DNA from: Actinomycetota bacterium
GTDB lineage: Bacteria; Actinomycetota; Actinomycetes; Propionibacteriales; Nocardioidaceae
Assembly (NCBI GenBank): GCA_009701885.1
Contig: WLJH01000004.1
Coordinates: forward strand, 62,001-126,000
Direction: 5' to 3'
DNA: 64,000 bases
Both the position numbers and the translations under genes were made by a program. The notes below the pieces were generated by a model. The model saw only the letters and a list, made by a program, of their open reading frames with translations. It searched no databases and had not been told where the DNA came from. Position 1 is the stretch's first letter. Each line of letters opens with the position of its first letter. Shown here one piece after another: positions 39,665 to 48,157 of the stretch.

Positions 39665-40693
39665 TCACATCACGTTGGGGAGGAGTCGGACCAGCACTTC
39701 GGTCGTGGCCCAGGCCAGGGCGGCCACGACCGGCGCGGCGAGCAGCCACACCTGGACCGTCGACCACCGCTGGCGCGCGGAGATGATGGTCAAGGTGGCG
39801 AGCACGAGCGCCGTCAGGCAGGTCGCGAGCAGCGGCAGCACGGCGGTCTCCCCGGCGAGCACCTGCTCGGCGGCCGGCACGGCGCCCGGTCGTCCGGGCG
39901 GCGCGGGGAAGGCCTCCTGGGCCTCTGCGTCGACGTAGACCGCCTCCCCCGGGGTCAGACCGCCCAGGCGCCCCTCGCCCTCGGCGCTGGCGAGGACCAG
40001 CCGGGCCACGCCTGCGGTGCGCGGCTGGGGCAGCGGGTCACCGGTCCGGCGCACGCCCAGCACCCGGAACTCGCGGGTCCCCTGGGCGATCACGACCTCG
40101 ATGACGTCACCGGGCTGCAGCTCGGTGATCCGCGAGAAGGGTCCGCCGTACGTCGCAGCGCGACCCATCACGACCGCGGTGCCGTCCTGGCCCGGGAGCA
40201 CGGTGTTGCGCTGGTGACCGGGTCCCGCCCTCAGGTCCCCGGACGCGGTGCCCTCGACGACCACCTGCTCCAGGTCGATGGCCGGGACGCGCAGGAGGGC
40301 GACCGGCTCGCCGACGGGGACCACCGGGCCGACAGGGGCCGTCGCGGAGGCGACGTCGGTGCGGAACTGGTCGTAGAGCAGGTCCTGGGACCGCTCGTGC
40401 TTGAGGTCTCCGAGGAGCAGCAGCTGGACGAAGACCCAGAGGCAGACGACGGCCAGCATGAACGCGGCCGACTGCGTGGCTGCCTGCGCACCGGTGGGGA
40501 GCGGCCTCGGTGGCCGGGGACCGGTCCGGTCCCGGCGCAGCGACACCCGGCGCAGGGACACCCGGCGGGGCGGCTTCGTCAGGCGGCGGGCGGCTCGGGT
40601 CGGCCCGGGCGCGGCGACCGGCGCGGCACCAGTCACCGGGCCGGCGGGCGCGGCCGGCCCGGGCGACGCGCTCGCCGGCTCCGTCATCGTCAT
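39665..40693 (-). CDS. Sortase-fold membrane protein lacking catalytic His and Cys
   Basis: A 342-residue protein. After a Pro/Ala-rich cytosolic head comes a membrane helix (about 74-95), then a class D/E sortase-like domain (about 130-256): VALLRVPAIDLEQVVVEGT, AGPGHQRNTVLPGQDG and FSRITELQPGDVIEV. Where sortases have GHR with the catalytic His, this reads GRA (Arg178). The TLxTC strand reads RLVLASAE, so no Cys. Two more helices end the protein. The catalytic triad is therefore missing; a structural or scaffold role is inferred. Its ATG overlaps the preceding stop by four bases. Confidence 0.72.
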   Translation of the reverse strand: MTMTEPASASPGPAAPAGPVTGAAPVAAPGPTRAARRLTKPPRRVSLRRVSLRRDRTGPRPPRPLPTGAQAATQSAAFMLAVVCLWVFVQLLLLGDLKHERSQDLLYDQFRTDVASATAPVGPVVPVGEPVALLRVPAIDLEQVVVEGTASGDLRAGPGHQRNTVLPGQDGTAVVMGRAATYGGPFSRITELQPGDVIEVVIAQGTREFRVLGVRRTGDPLPQPRTAGVARLVLASAEGEGRLGGLTPGEAVYVDAEAQEAFPAPPGRPGAVPAAEQVLAGETAVLPLLATCLTALVLATLTIISARQRWSTVQVWLLAAPVVAALAWATTEVLVRLLPNVM

Positions 40694-43311
40694 CGACCGA
40701 GTCCTGCCCGGGGAGGTCGCACGAAGAAGCGGCCCGTGGCCACCACGAGCGTGCCGAGCAGTCCCCCGAGGAAGAGCAGCGGGAGCAGCATCCCAGCGAC
40801 CCGGGAGGAGATCGGTGTGGTCGCCGGCATCGCCACCGGCTCGGTGCCCGCCTCCACGGGGTCGGTCACGGGCGCGGACGCAGGCTCGTCGGCCTCCCCG
40901 GGGAGCTCCGCGGCCGGCACGTCGAGCGGGCCCGCCGGGCCGCTCGCGCCCCCCGACGTACCCCCGCCCGCGGGGTCGGGTCCCTCGCTGCCTTCCTCTT
41001 CGGGCGTGCTGCCGGCGGGAGGAGTCTGGGCCGCGACGGCGTCCGCGGTCTGCCGCGCGGCGGCGAGCAGCGGTGCCGTCGGGCCGGAGCTGCGCAGGGG
41101 CAGGAACCCCGCGGGGAGCTCACCGTTGCCGGGCCCCTGGCGCTGCCCATCGGACGTGGCGATCCGGATGAACTGCGCCACCGTCGCGGCGTCGGCCTTC
41201 GACAGGTTGCGCATCCGCGCGGCCGTGTAGACGACCATCGTGCCCGGATACGCCTGGGTGCTGCGACGCACGGCCTGCTGGTCCAGGACGAACGGCTGCG
41301 TCGGGCCCTGCGGCTCCATCAGCTGGACGGCGGCGGCCAGGGACGCCGCGTCCGGGGAGACGAAGCTGCCGGGTTCGGCCTGCAGTGCCGCCGTGCGCAG
41401 GCCGAACCGCGCGGCGTCACCGAGGCTGACCACCCCGAGCATGAAGCGGGCACCGAAGGACTGCCGAGGGACACGCCCGATCCGGAACAAGCCGGTGTCC
41501 GGCTCGAACTCGCAACGCGTCTGGACGTTCGGGTGCGCGTCGAGGATCGCCTCGCTGACCTTGCGCAGGGCGGTGACCGGTGCGGCCAGCTGGTTGAAGT
41601 AGACCGCCGGGTTCTGCTGGCGGCAGGTGTTGCCGGTCTCGGGGACGTAGTCGTCGAGCAGCGGTATGGAGGTCGCGGGCAGCTGCAGGTCGCGGTAGTT
41701 CGGGTTGACGACCATGCCCCACGGGTCGGCCTCGCCGGCGATGAAGTCGCGGGCGTCCTTGTCGGCCACGACCCACTCGGTCAGCTGGTGGATCACGTCG
41801 GACTCGTTGGACAGCGACAGCAGCGTCGCCCCCGCTTCCTGGTTGATCTGCGGCAGTCCGGGGTTCAGCTCGACGAACTCGGGGTCCTGGATGATCGAGA
41901 GCGGGTTGTCCCCGATGCCGGGGTGCCCCCGCCCCAGGTCGGACCCGAGGTAGGACTGGGTCAGCAGCTTGGCGACCAGCCTCGGGGTGAGGCGCAGCGT
42001 GCTCACCTCGCCCGCGTTGTCCGGCTTGTCGGCGACGTACGCCACGGCGAAGCCGGTCACGGCTGTCGGCGCGTAGCCGACCGGGTCGGGCCCGGTCTGC
42101 TCGTGACCCGAGCTGACCAGGGCCGCGGGGCCGCCGCCACTCTCCATCAGGGCGAAGCCGGCCTCGTCGGACATCTGGTTGTGCTGGAACTTGAACCGGT
42201 CCTTGCGCAGGCAGTAAGCCGGCGCCCACTGCAGGGCGGCCTGCGCGAGCAGCTCGGTGCCGTAGAAACCGGTGGGCGGGCGTGGGTCGAGGACGTCGCA
42301 CGTGTCGGGTGGCAGACCGAAGCTGATCGGGATCGAGAAGCGGTGCCTCCAGTTCGAGGGCGACCACCACAGGCCGGGCGAGACCGCCTGGTCCACGCCG
42401 TTCCCGGCGAAGTTGCCGCTCCCGGGGGTGAAGCGACCGGTACGACGACAGGCCTGGTCACCGGTGGACGGGGGGCTGGACGGCGCGTCGCAGGAGAGCC
42501 CGACGATCGGGATGACCACGACCGAGCACGCGACCTCGTGGTTGCAGCCGAGCGACTCGTTCTCGACGTCCGAGCGCACCTCGAACTGCACCTCCCCGTT
42601 GCCCTCGAGGTCGGTGAACGCGGCGAGCTCCGCAGGCGGGAACGCCGCGCCGACCGCGGCCTCCGGCGGCATCTGGTCGGACTGGCAGGCCGGGAACGTC
42701 CGTCCCGAGGCTGCGACGAACGGGGTCAGGCGCGTGCTGAAGTCGCCGAGGTCGGCCGACGGGCACACCTCTGCCGAGGGCAACGGGTCGAGGCCGGAGA
42801 CCCGCACCTTGTCCGCCTCGTCGGCGTCGAGGTCGTGCCGCCAGGTGGACTCGGCGTTGCCGCGGGTGATCTGCGAGCGCTGGGCGACCGAGGCGGTCCA
42901 GCACGTCTCCGGGCGCAGCTGCTCCTCGCCCGGCCCGGGATCGTCGACCCCGCGGCACTGCATGATCACGACCGGGTACTCCTGCGCGAGCCCGCTCTCG
43001 CCGTACGGGTTGCTGGCGCGACCACCGCTGGGCTGGGCGCCGCTCCACGTGATCCGGATGCGCTGACGCCCCCGGAGCTCGGTGGTCTGGTCGGCGGTGA
43101 CGGTGACGTCGTACGCCGGGAACTCCTGACGGCTGCCGTCGGGGCGCACGAACACCCTCTGCAGCGTCCTCGTCTCCGCGTAGGCCGGCTTCGCGCGCGC
43201 CGCGGGCTCCTCAACGCCTCCGGCCGGCGCCGGCCCGAGGGCGAGACCGCCGATGCCGAGGGTGCCGGCGCCGAGGACCGCGGCCACCACGGTGGCGACC
43301 GCGCGCCTCAC
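40690..43311 (-). CDS. Large secreted, membrane-tethered protein of the pst locus
   Basis: An 873-residue protein. A signal peptide precedes about 800 extracellular residues; near the C terminus come a Pro/Gly/Glu/Ser-rich linker and a membrane helix (GMLLPLLFLGGLLGTLVVA) followed by a basic tail. It has many Cys (for example QCRG, ETCWTA, CNHEVACS, CDAPSS, YCLRKD, TCRQQN). Segments such as LTPRLVAKLLTQSYLGSD and YVADKPDNAGEV resemble periplasmic-binding folds, but I cannot assign a family. It starts at GTG 43311, overlapping the pstS stop by four bases, and overlaps the sortase-like gene at its end. It is probably part of the phosphate-uptake machinery outside the cell. Confidence 0.65.
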   Translation of the reverse strand: MRRAVATVVAAVLGAGTLGIGGLALGPAPAGGVEEPAARAKPAYAETRTLQRVFVRPDGSRQEFPAYDVTVTADQTTELRGRQRIRITWSGAQPSGGRASNPYGESGLAQEYPVVIMQCRGVDDPGPGEEQLRPETCWTASVAQRSQITRGNAESTWRHDLDADEADKVRVSGLDPLPSAEVCPSADLGDFSTRLTPFVAASGRTFPACQSDQMPPEAAVGAAFPPAELAAFTDLEGNGEVQFEVRSDVENESLGCNHEVACSVVVIPIVGLSCDAPSSPPSTGDQACRRTGRFTPGSGNFAGNGVDQAVSPGLWWSPSNWRHRFSIPISFGLPPDTCDVLDPRPPTGFYGTELLAQAALQWAPAYCLRKDRFKFQHNQMSDEAGFALMESGGGPAALVSSGHEQTGPDPVGYAPTAVTGFAVAYVADKPDNAGEVSTLRLTPRLVAKLLTQSYLGSDLGRGHPGIGDNPLSIIQDPEFVELNPGLPQINQEAGATLLSLSNESDVIHQLTEWVVADKDARDFIAGEADPWGMVVNPNYRDLQLPATSIPLLDDYVPETGNTCRQQNPAVYFNQLAAPVTALRKVSEAILDAHPNVQTRCEFEPDTGLFRIGRVPRQSFGARFMLGVVSLGDAARFGLRTAALQAEPGSFVSPDAASLAAAVQLMEPQGPTQPFVLDQQAVRRSTQAYPGTMVVYTAARMRNLSKADAATVAQFIRIATSDGQRQGPGNGELPAGFLPLRSSGPTAPLLAAARQTADAVAAQTPPAGSTPEEEGSEGPDPAGGGTSGGASGPAGPLDVPAAELPGEADEPASAPVTDPVEAGTEPVAMPATTPISSRVAGMLLPLLFLGGLLGTLVVATGRFFVRPPRAGLGR

Positions 43312-44954
43312 GAGCGTGCTCCCGTGGGGCGGCGCCGCAGCACGGCGACGTAGAGGCCCGGGAGGACCACCAGGACCACGAGCAGCAGGCCCGAGAGCCA
43401 CGCGAAGGCGCGGGTGTCGCCCGCCCGGTCCGAGACCAGGATCGTGCTGGGGTCGGCGTACACCGCCCCCGCCTCGGCGACCCCTCCGGCCGCGCCCCCC
43501 ACGACCTCTCCGGTCACGGGATCGATCGACGTCGGGGCCGCGCCCGCGCCGCCCCCGCCGCCCGCGCCACCGACGTCGACCCCCGTCTCACCACCGGCGG
43601 CACCTCCCGCACCACCCGCGGACCCGGCACCAGCGCCGTCGTCGGTGGAGGGTTCGCCGGTGCCCGTGGCCGTGCCGCAAGGACCCGCGCCGACCTTGTC
43701 GCAGGAGGCCGGCTGCGGGGCGATCTGCGCCAGCTTGTTGTTGCTGAGGTTCTTGCCGTCGAAGGTGGGGTTGTTGCAGGAGCGGACGTCCCGGTTGCTC
43801 AGGTCGACGTCCTTGTCGGCCTCCCCGAGCTTGGCGATCTGCTCGAAGCCGGCCTGCACGAGGTTGAGCGGGAGCGGGGAGTACCCGTAGGGCCCCGCCT
43901 TCGTCTGACCGGCGCACAACGAGTAGTACATGAAGTCGGCCAGTGTCTGCCGCTTCGCCGTGGTCATCCGCGGGTCGTCCGCGGCGGTGGGGATGATCAT
44001 GTAGGAGTACGAGGAGATCGGGTACGCCCGCGGGTCCGGGTTCCGGTAGACGTCGTCGAGGATCTGGGTGAGGTAGGTGCTCGGGTCGTTGGGGTTCGAG
44101 GTGTTGATCCGGGCCCTGGTCAGCGCGACCGCCACGTTGAACTGGGTGGGCTCGACGTAGTAACCACCCTGGTTCAACACCTTCACCACCGGGAAGTTCT
44201 TGTCGACCGGGTAGGAGTACTCGACGTACCCGATGAAGCCGTTGCCCGTGCTGGAGGCGATCGCGTTCATGACCTGGTCGGAGCCGGCCTGGCTGACGGT
44301 CCTGGAGCCCGACTTCTTCGGGTAGTACGAGGTCAGGCCGGCCTTGCCGAAGTAGGGCCGCCAGATGCTGGGGTGCTCCTTGTCCATCCAGCTGGTGAAC
44401 TGGGCCGTGGTCCCCGACCCGTCTGCCCGGACGACCGGGGTGATCGGCACGCTGGGGAACGCGCGGCCGTTGTTGTCCTTCGTGATCGCCGGGTCGTTCC
44501 AGTTGGTGATCTGGTTGGTGAAGATCTTCGCGATCGTCTCCCCCGACAGCCGCAGGTTGCGGACCAGCTCGTTGCCGATCTTCAGCTGGTAGGTGAAGGC
44601 GGTGCCACCCGCGACGATCGGGAGGTAGGCGAAGTCGCGGCCGTTGGAGGTGTCGGCGTTGCCCTGCTCGTCGGTGCCCTGGTAGGGGATCTCGGAGATG
44701 GCGAAGTCGTTGGTGTCCTGGGAGAAGTCCTTGCGGCCCTTCGTGGAGCCGCCACCGGTGTAGACGACCTTCATGCCCGAGGCGTCCACGTCGGCGATCC
44801 ACTGCTGGACGATGATCTCCGACCAGGTCGAACCGGTCCCCTCGATCTGGGCGTACGTCGCCGCCTGGGCCGCCGACGGCATCCCGGCGACGCCGGCGAC
44901 GGCGAGCACGAGCGCGGCGGCGCAGCGGGCGAGGACGGAGAAGGGGCGGTTCAC
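43308..44954 (-). CDS. pstS: Phosphate-binding protein PstS with C-terminal membrane tether
   Basis: A 548-residue protein with a Sec signal (VLARCAAALVLAVAGVAG... AAQA-ATYA). The phosphate-binding loops are EGTGSTWSEIIVQQW, GGGSTKGRKDF, and VRADGSGTTAQFTSW. After the domain ends (about 415) comes a very Gly/Ala-rich linker, then a membrane helix (LSGLLLVVLVVLPGLYVAVL) and RRRPTGARS. Most PstS proteins are lipoproteins or free; this one is tethered through a C-terminal helix. Its GTG overlaps the pstA stop by four bases. Confidence 0.9.
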   Translation of the reverse strand: MNRPFSVLARCAAALVLAVAGVAGMPSAAQAATYAQIEGTGSTWSEIIVQQWIADVDASGMKVVYTGGGSTKGRKDFSQDTNDFAISEIPYQGTDEQGNADTSNGRDFAYLPIVAGGTAFTYQLKIGNELVRNLRLSGETIAKIFTNQITNWNDPAITKDNNGRAFPSVPITPVVRADGSGTTAQFTSWMDKEHPSIWRPYFGKAGLTSYYPKKSGSRTVSQAGSDQVMNAIASSTGNGFIGYVEYSYPVDKNFPVVKVLNQGGYYVEPTQFNVAVALTRARINTSNPNDPSTYLTQILDDVYRNPDPRAYPISSYSYMIIPTAADDPRMTTAKRQTLADFMYYSLCAGQTKAGPYGYSPLPLNLVQAGFEQIAKLGEADKDVDLSNRDVRSCNNPTFDGKNLSNNKLAQIAPQPASCDKVGAGPCGTATGTGEPSTDDGAGAGSAGGAGGAAGGETGVDVGGAGGGGGAGAAPTSIDPVTGEVVGGAAGGVAEAGAVYADPSTILVSDRAGDTRAFAWLSGLLLVVLVVLPGLYVAVLRRRPTGARS

Positions 44955-46270
44955 CGGGGCTCCTGGGGCGGGGTGGGACGGTCGTCCGGACTGGTGGGGA
45001 AGGCGGGATCGGGCGGCGGTGGCACAGGGGTGGGGGCCGGGCTCACCGCGCCGGCCACCGAGGCGGGGTTGGCCCGGGCGAGGTCGAGACCCCGCTGCGC
45101 CCAGCCCCCGCGCGGGGTCAGCGAGAAGCGCCGGCGCTTCGTGGACCGGGGCGGACGGGCGAGCAGACGAGCGACGACGAAGAGCAGGAGTACGAGCACC
45201 AGCAGGACGCTCGCCGCCCCGAAGGCGCGCAGGATCGCGGTGTCCTCGCCACTGCGCACGTTGGAGTAGATGAAGAGCGGGAGCGAGTTCATGGCGCCGT
45301 CGGTCGGACCTACCACGAAGAACATCGCCGCACCCGACGTCAGGAGCACCGGGCTCGTCTCGCCCACGCCTCGCGCGGAGCCGAGGATCACTGCGGTCGC
45401 CAGGCCGGGACGGGCCGTGGGCAGCACGACGTGCCAGACCGTCTTCCAGCGCGAGGCGCCGAGGGCCAGGCTGGCCTCGCGCAGGCCGCCCGGCACGACC
45501 CGCAGCACCACGTCGGCCGCTCGGGCGATGATCGGCAGCATCATCACCGCGATCGCCAGGCCCGCGGCCAGGCCCGACCGGGGTTGACCGAGGGTCAGGA
45601 TGAAGACGGTGTAGACGAACAGGCCCGCCACGATCGAGGGAAGCGCGGTCATCGCCTCCACGATGGTGCGGACCAGCCTGGCGAATCGTCCGCCCACCTC
45701 GGTCATGAAGACGGCCGTCCCGATACCGAGCGGCAGGGTGATGGCCAACCCGATGCCGAGCTGGATCAGCGACCCCAGCACCGCGTGGGCGATGCCGCCG
45801 CGCGTGAAGGGGTCGCGCGGGCCGACGCCGGCCATGTCGTCGGTGAAGAAGTTCAGGTGGAGGAGGGGCCCCCAGCCCTCCCAGAAGACGAAACCGACCG
45901 TCGAGACCAGGGCGACGCCGACCGTGACGGCCCCGCCGGTGATGACCGACGCGGCCAACCTGTCCCTCACCGCGATCGAGCCGCCCTGCATGCCGGCGAG
46001 CACGGCTGTCACGAGCAACCCCAGGGCGAACCAGGCGAGCACGAACCATGCGAGGCCCGGCAGCGGCAACAGCTGCTGGGTCAGCAGCCAGGCGAGGGCA
46101 CCGGCGGACAGCCACGGGCCCCACCGGACCAGCTGCTCATCGGCGCTCGGCCGACCGATCGAGGTGCGCGGTACCGCCGGGGCTGCGTCTTCGTCGACCT
46201 GGGGCAGGTGCGTGGTGCCGGCCGGGAGGCCGAGGCCGGTGGCCGTGGGGCGGGTCTGCTGGATCGTCAT
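44951..46270 (-). CDS. pstA: Phosphate ABC transporter permease
   Basis: A 439-residue permease. The coupling-helix EAA motif is EASLALGASRWKTVWHVVLP, and SARGVGETSPVLL is the PstA-type sequence. Residues 1-50 are a hydrophilic extension and the C terminus (after the last helix) is Pro-rich (APTPVPPPPDPAFP), making it much longer than the usual 280-300. It starts at ATG 46270, sharing one base with the pstC stop. With pstC it forms the phosphate channel. Confidence 0.92.
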   Translation of the reverse strand: MTIQQTRPTATGLGLPAGTTHLPQVDEDAAPAVPRTSIGRPSADEQLVRWGPWLSAGALAWLLTQQLLPLPGLAWFVLAWFALGLLVTAVLAGMQGGSIAVRDRLAASVITGGAVTVGVALVSTVGFVFWEGWGPLLHLNFFTDDMAGVGPRDPFTRGGIAHAVLGSLIQLGIGLAITLPLGIGTAVFMTEVGGRFARLVRTIVEAMTALPSIVAGLFVYTVFILTLGQPRSGLAAGLAIAVMMLPIIARAADVVLRVVPGGLREASLALGASRWKTVWHVVLPTARPGLATAVILGSARGVGETSPVLLTSGAAMFFVVGPTDGAMNSLPLFIYSNVRSGEDTAILRAFGAASVLLVLVLLLFVVARLLARPPRSTKRRRFSLTPRGGWAQRGLDLARANPASVAGAVSPAPTPVPPPPDPAFPTSPDDRPTPPQEPR

Positions 46271-47286
46271 CAGGCGTCCGTCCCCGTGCCGGAGCGGCTG
46301 CGGTTGACCACGACTGCCGCCAGGGTGTTGACCAGCAGCGTGATCAGGAAGAGCACGAACCCGGCAGCCAGGAGCGCCGAGAGCTGCGCCGGGCTCGCCT
46401 CGCCGAACTGCAGGGCGATGTGGGCGCTGACGGAGTTGCTCCCGATCTCCGTGAGATTCCACTTCACGTCGAAGGTCGGGCTGATGATGAGGACGACCGC
46501 GATGGTCTCGCCCAGGGCCCGACCGAGCCCGAGCATGGTCCCGCCGATGATGCCGCCGCGGCCGAAGGGCAGCACGACCGAGCGGATCATCCCCCACCGG
46601 GTGGCTCCCAGCGCGAGCGCGGCCTCCTTCTCCCCCTGCGGGGTCTGCGAGAAGACCTGTCTCATGACGGCGCACGCCATCGGGAGCACCATCATCGCCA
46701 CGGCGATCCCAGCGGCGAAGGAGCTGTAGAGGTAGCGACTGGCGTCGGGGACGGCCGCGTCCGGGTCGGTGCCGCGGATGTCGAAGAACGGGATCCAGCC
46801 CAGGTTGGCGTGCAGCCACTGCGCGAGCTCGCCGGCCCGCGGCATGATCAGCAGGTAGCCCCACAGGCCGTAGACGATCGAGGGGACGGCGGCCATCAGG
46901 TCGACCATCGCGACGAGCGTGGACTTGATCCGCTCGGGGGCGTACTCACTGATGTAGAGCGCGGTCAGCAGCGCCAACGGGAAGGCGAAGGCCATCGCCA
47001 CGAGCGCGATCGACACCGTGCCCGTGAGGACCGCCGCGATGCCGACGACGTCCTCCTCGGGCAGCCAGCGACTCTCGGTGAAGAAGTCCAGCCCGTAGCG
47101 GCTCAGCGTGGGGTACGCCTGCCAGCCGAGGAACAGGCCGACCCCGCCGGTGATGACCAGGACCGAGGCACCGATCGCGCGGGCCGAGTGCTCGAAGACC
47201 GCGTCGACGCCCCTGGCCTTGCGGGAGACACGACGCGGCACGACGTCGAACCCGGTCGCCTCGTCGTAGGACGGCAGCGTGGTCAC
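46270..47286 (-). CDS. pstC: Phosphate ABC transporter permease
   Basis: A 338-residue permease with about six helices. The EAA motif EAALALGATRWGMIRSVVLP and the GLGRALGETIAVVLI sequence are PstC-type. GTG 47286 has GGGGGAGG at close spacing. It is the first gene of the pst operon and has two candidate PHO boxes upstream. Confidence 0.95.
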   Translation of the reverse strand: MTTLPSYDEATGFDVVPRRVSRKARGVDAVFEHSARAIGASVLVITGGVGLFLGWQAYPTLSRYGLDFFTESRWLPEEDVVGIAAVLTGTVSIALVAMAFAFPLALLTALYISEYAPERIKSTLVAMVDLMAAVPSIVYGLWGYLLIMPRAGELAQWLHANLGWIPFFDIRGTDPDAAVPDASRYLYSSFAAGIAVAMMVLPMACAVMRQVFSQTPQGEKEAALALGATRWGMIRSVVLPFGRGGIIGGTMLGLGRALGETIAVVLIISPTFDVKWNLTEIGSNSVSAHIALQFGEASPAQLSALLAAGFVLFLITLLVNTLAAVVVNRSRSGTGTDA

Positions 47287-47372
47287 AGGGCCTCCCCCCG
47301 GATGTGGTCGTGCTTCCGGCGGGCGCCGCAGCGAGAGCATCCTGAGGGTGCGAACCGGGCCGTCCGGGGTGT

Positions 47373-47394
47373 CCCTGGTGAACTGTCGGGGAAC
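47373..47394 (-). promoter_or_regulatory. Candidate PHO box proximal to pstC
   Basis: On the minus strand two adjacent 11-nt direct repeats, GTTCCCCGACA and GTTCACCAGGG. They match 8 and 10 of 11 positions of the Streptomyces PhoP consensus G(G/T)TCAYYYR(G/C)G. They lie about 87 bases upstream of the pstC start. Confidence 0.65.
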
Positions 47395-47480
47395 GCTCGG
47401 CCGGCCTTTCCCGAACGGGCTAGGCGTGGCTGCGAGCCGTAGTCCGAAAGGGCCAGGTCCTCGGGACCGGAGTAGCCCGG

Positions 47481-47502
47481 ACGGGGTTGACGGCAGGTGA
47501 AC
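47481..47502 (-). promoter_or_regulatory. Candidate PHO box distal to pstC
   Basis: On the minus strand GTTCACCTGCC followed directly by GTCAACCCCGT, 10 and 7 of 11 positions of the PHO consensus. It lies just before the stop of the upstream HAD gene. Two boxes imply strong PhoP-dependent induction of pst on phosphate starvation. Confidence 0.55.
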
Positions 47503-47520
47503 GCCGTCCCAACCGTGCGA

Positions 47521-48141
47521 TCAGGCGGTGGGCGGCCCGGTCAGCACCCCGTGCGCGGCGAGCAGCCGCTCGAGCGCCGCGTGCCCCTGGTCGAGGTGCC
47601 AGTGCTCGGCACGCAGGCCGACCGCCCGGGCGGCCTCGACGTTGGTCTCCATGTCGTCGACGAAGAGCACTTCAGCCGCCGGGGCACCGATCCGCTCGAC
47701 GGCGATCTCGAAGTAGGTCGGCTCGGGCTTCTTGGTGCCCATCTCCCAGGAGTAGCAGGAGACGTCGAAGAGGTCGTCGTAGCCCAGCACGGTCGCCATG
47801 TGCTCACCACGCTGCCGGTGCTGGTTGGTGCCCAGGTGGACGCCGAGACCGGCCGCGCGGAGCCGCCGGACCAGGGCCAGGCTCTCCGGAGAGGGGGTGA
47901 TGTCGTGCCAGAGCCGGCGGTAGACCTCGAGCGGGTCGACCTCGGCGTACGACGGCACGACGGCCTCCACGACGTGCAGGAAGTCGCCCTCGCCCCTCAG
48001 CGGTCCACGCTCGGCGGTCCACAGGGCGCGGCCGAGCTCCTCGGCCCGGTCGCCGGCCCACTCGACCAGCAGGCCGATCGGGTCCGGGGCGCTGCGCTGC
48101 AGCACCCCGTCGGCGTCGAGCAGGACGTGGCGGACCGGCAC
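47521..48141 (-). CDS. HAD-superfamily hydrolase
   Basis: A 206-residue haloacid dehalogenase-like phosphatase. Motif I is VLLDADGVLQ (nucleophile Asp), with GTNQHR as motif II region, the Lys in MGTKKPEPTYFE as motif III and VLFVDDMETNVEAA as motif IV. The start is GTG 48141. It follows cysQ by 16 bases and is the last gene of the rplY operon. Substrate unknown. Confidence 0.85.
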   Translation of the reverse strand: MPVRHVLLDADGVLQRSAPDPIGLLVEWAGDRAEELGRALWTAERGPLRGEGDFLHVVEAVVPSYAEVDPLEVYRRLWHDITPSPESLALVRRLRAAGLGVHLGTNQHRQRGEHMATVLGYDDLFDVSCYSWEMGTKKPEPTYFEIAVERIGAPAAEVLFVDDMETNVEAARAVGLRAEHWHLDQGHAALERLLAAHGVLTGPPTA

Positions 48142-48157
48142 GGTGGGTGGGGCCGGC

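Noticed and set aside
36991..47520. phoU with the pst genes
   Set aside because: No PhoU-like frame exists in the locus or elsewhere in the window.
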